The notes beneath the pieces were generated by a model, which had not been told where the DNA came from, ran no database searches, and saw only the letters and a program-made list of their open reading frames with translations. Positions 63,816 through 64,000 of a stretch of 64,000 bases of DNA are shown piece after piece (positions within the stretch are counted from its first letter, which is position 1; each line of letters begins with the position of its first letter). The position numbers and the translations under genes are program-made. The stretch is from Hirudinaria manillensis. Its lineage: Eukaryota > Annelida > Clitellata > Hirudinida > Hirudinidae. The stretch is taken from positions 13,099,010 through 13,163,009 of the forward strand of contig CM067526.1 in NCBI GenBank assembly GCA_034509925.1, given 5' to 3'.

Positions 63816-64000
63816 CCTGGGATAAATTGGTCATTTGCTTGATTGGCTATTATTAATGTTTGTCTGTTGATTGGCTGAACTAACAAGTCACGATGAAGGG
63901 TTTTCTCGCTCGGCAGTTGTCATGGATGTGAAAATGATTGGCTGCTGTTACTCTTGTTGTAATTGTCATTGTTTTTTCTTAGTCTGCTTAATTCAGCAGA

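Overview
The window is AT-rich, intron-rich nuclear DNA of an invertebrate animal. The reasons are spliced genes with canonical GT-AG introns, a T-cell-leukaemia-type (Tlx) homeobox gene, a two-SH2 Syk-family kinase, nicotinic-type Cys-loop receptors, a secreted tyrosinase and a non-LTR retrotransposon of R4/Dong type. The gene set fits a bilaterian, perhaps a lophotrochozoan, but the sequence alone does not settle the phylum. All exon models were built by eye from splice signals, reading phase and family knowledge; for every gene called with high confidence the exon lengths sum to an exact multiple of three.

Layout. 1-10.4 kb: three tandem minus-strand genes for divergent nicotinic-receptor-like subunits. 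Two are near-identical recent copies with a period of about 3.9 kb and the third is older. A stray ribosomal protein L24 fragment lies between the first two. 11.5-14.5 kb: mitochondrial elongation factor Tu (minus, 12 exons). 16.2-22.8 kb: Syk/ZAP-70-like kinase (plus, 15 exons). 22.8-27.6 kb: mostly non-coding, with microsatellites, small repeat-like insertions and one possible secreted-peptide exon. 27.6-32.4 kb: a 1465-residue TPR protein (plus). 32.4-38.9 kb: gene-poor, full of CAT/GAT-type microsatellites and two E-box/CRE clusters, leading into the Tlx gene (38.9-43.9 kb, plus). 44.5-47.4 kb: an unrecognised 10-exon, 391-residue gene (plus). 49.6-52.7 kb: an R4/Dong-like LINE with a long intact ORF set in TAA repeats. 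52.7-54.9 kb: pieces of a leucine-rich-repeat-like gene (minus). 57.4-59.5 kb: METTL1 tRNA m7G methyltransferase (plus). 60.4-62.1 kb: tyrosinase (plus). 62.5-63.8 kb: myotrophin (plus).

The genes do not form a pathway; this is an ordinary animal gene neighbourhood. The most unusual parts are the tandem receptor array (lost binding-site tryptophan, lost vicinal cysteines, altered pore motif, and loop C as the main difference between the twin copies), the LINE with its TAA target context, and the unrecognised 391-residue protein.
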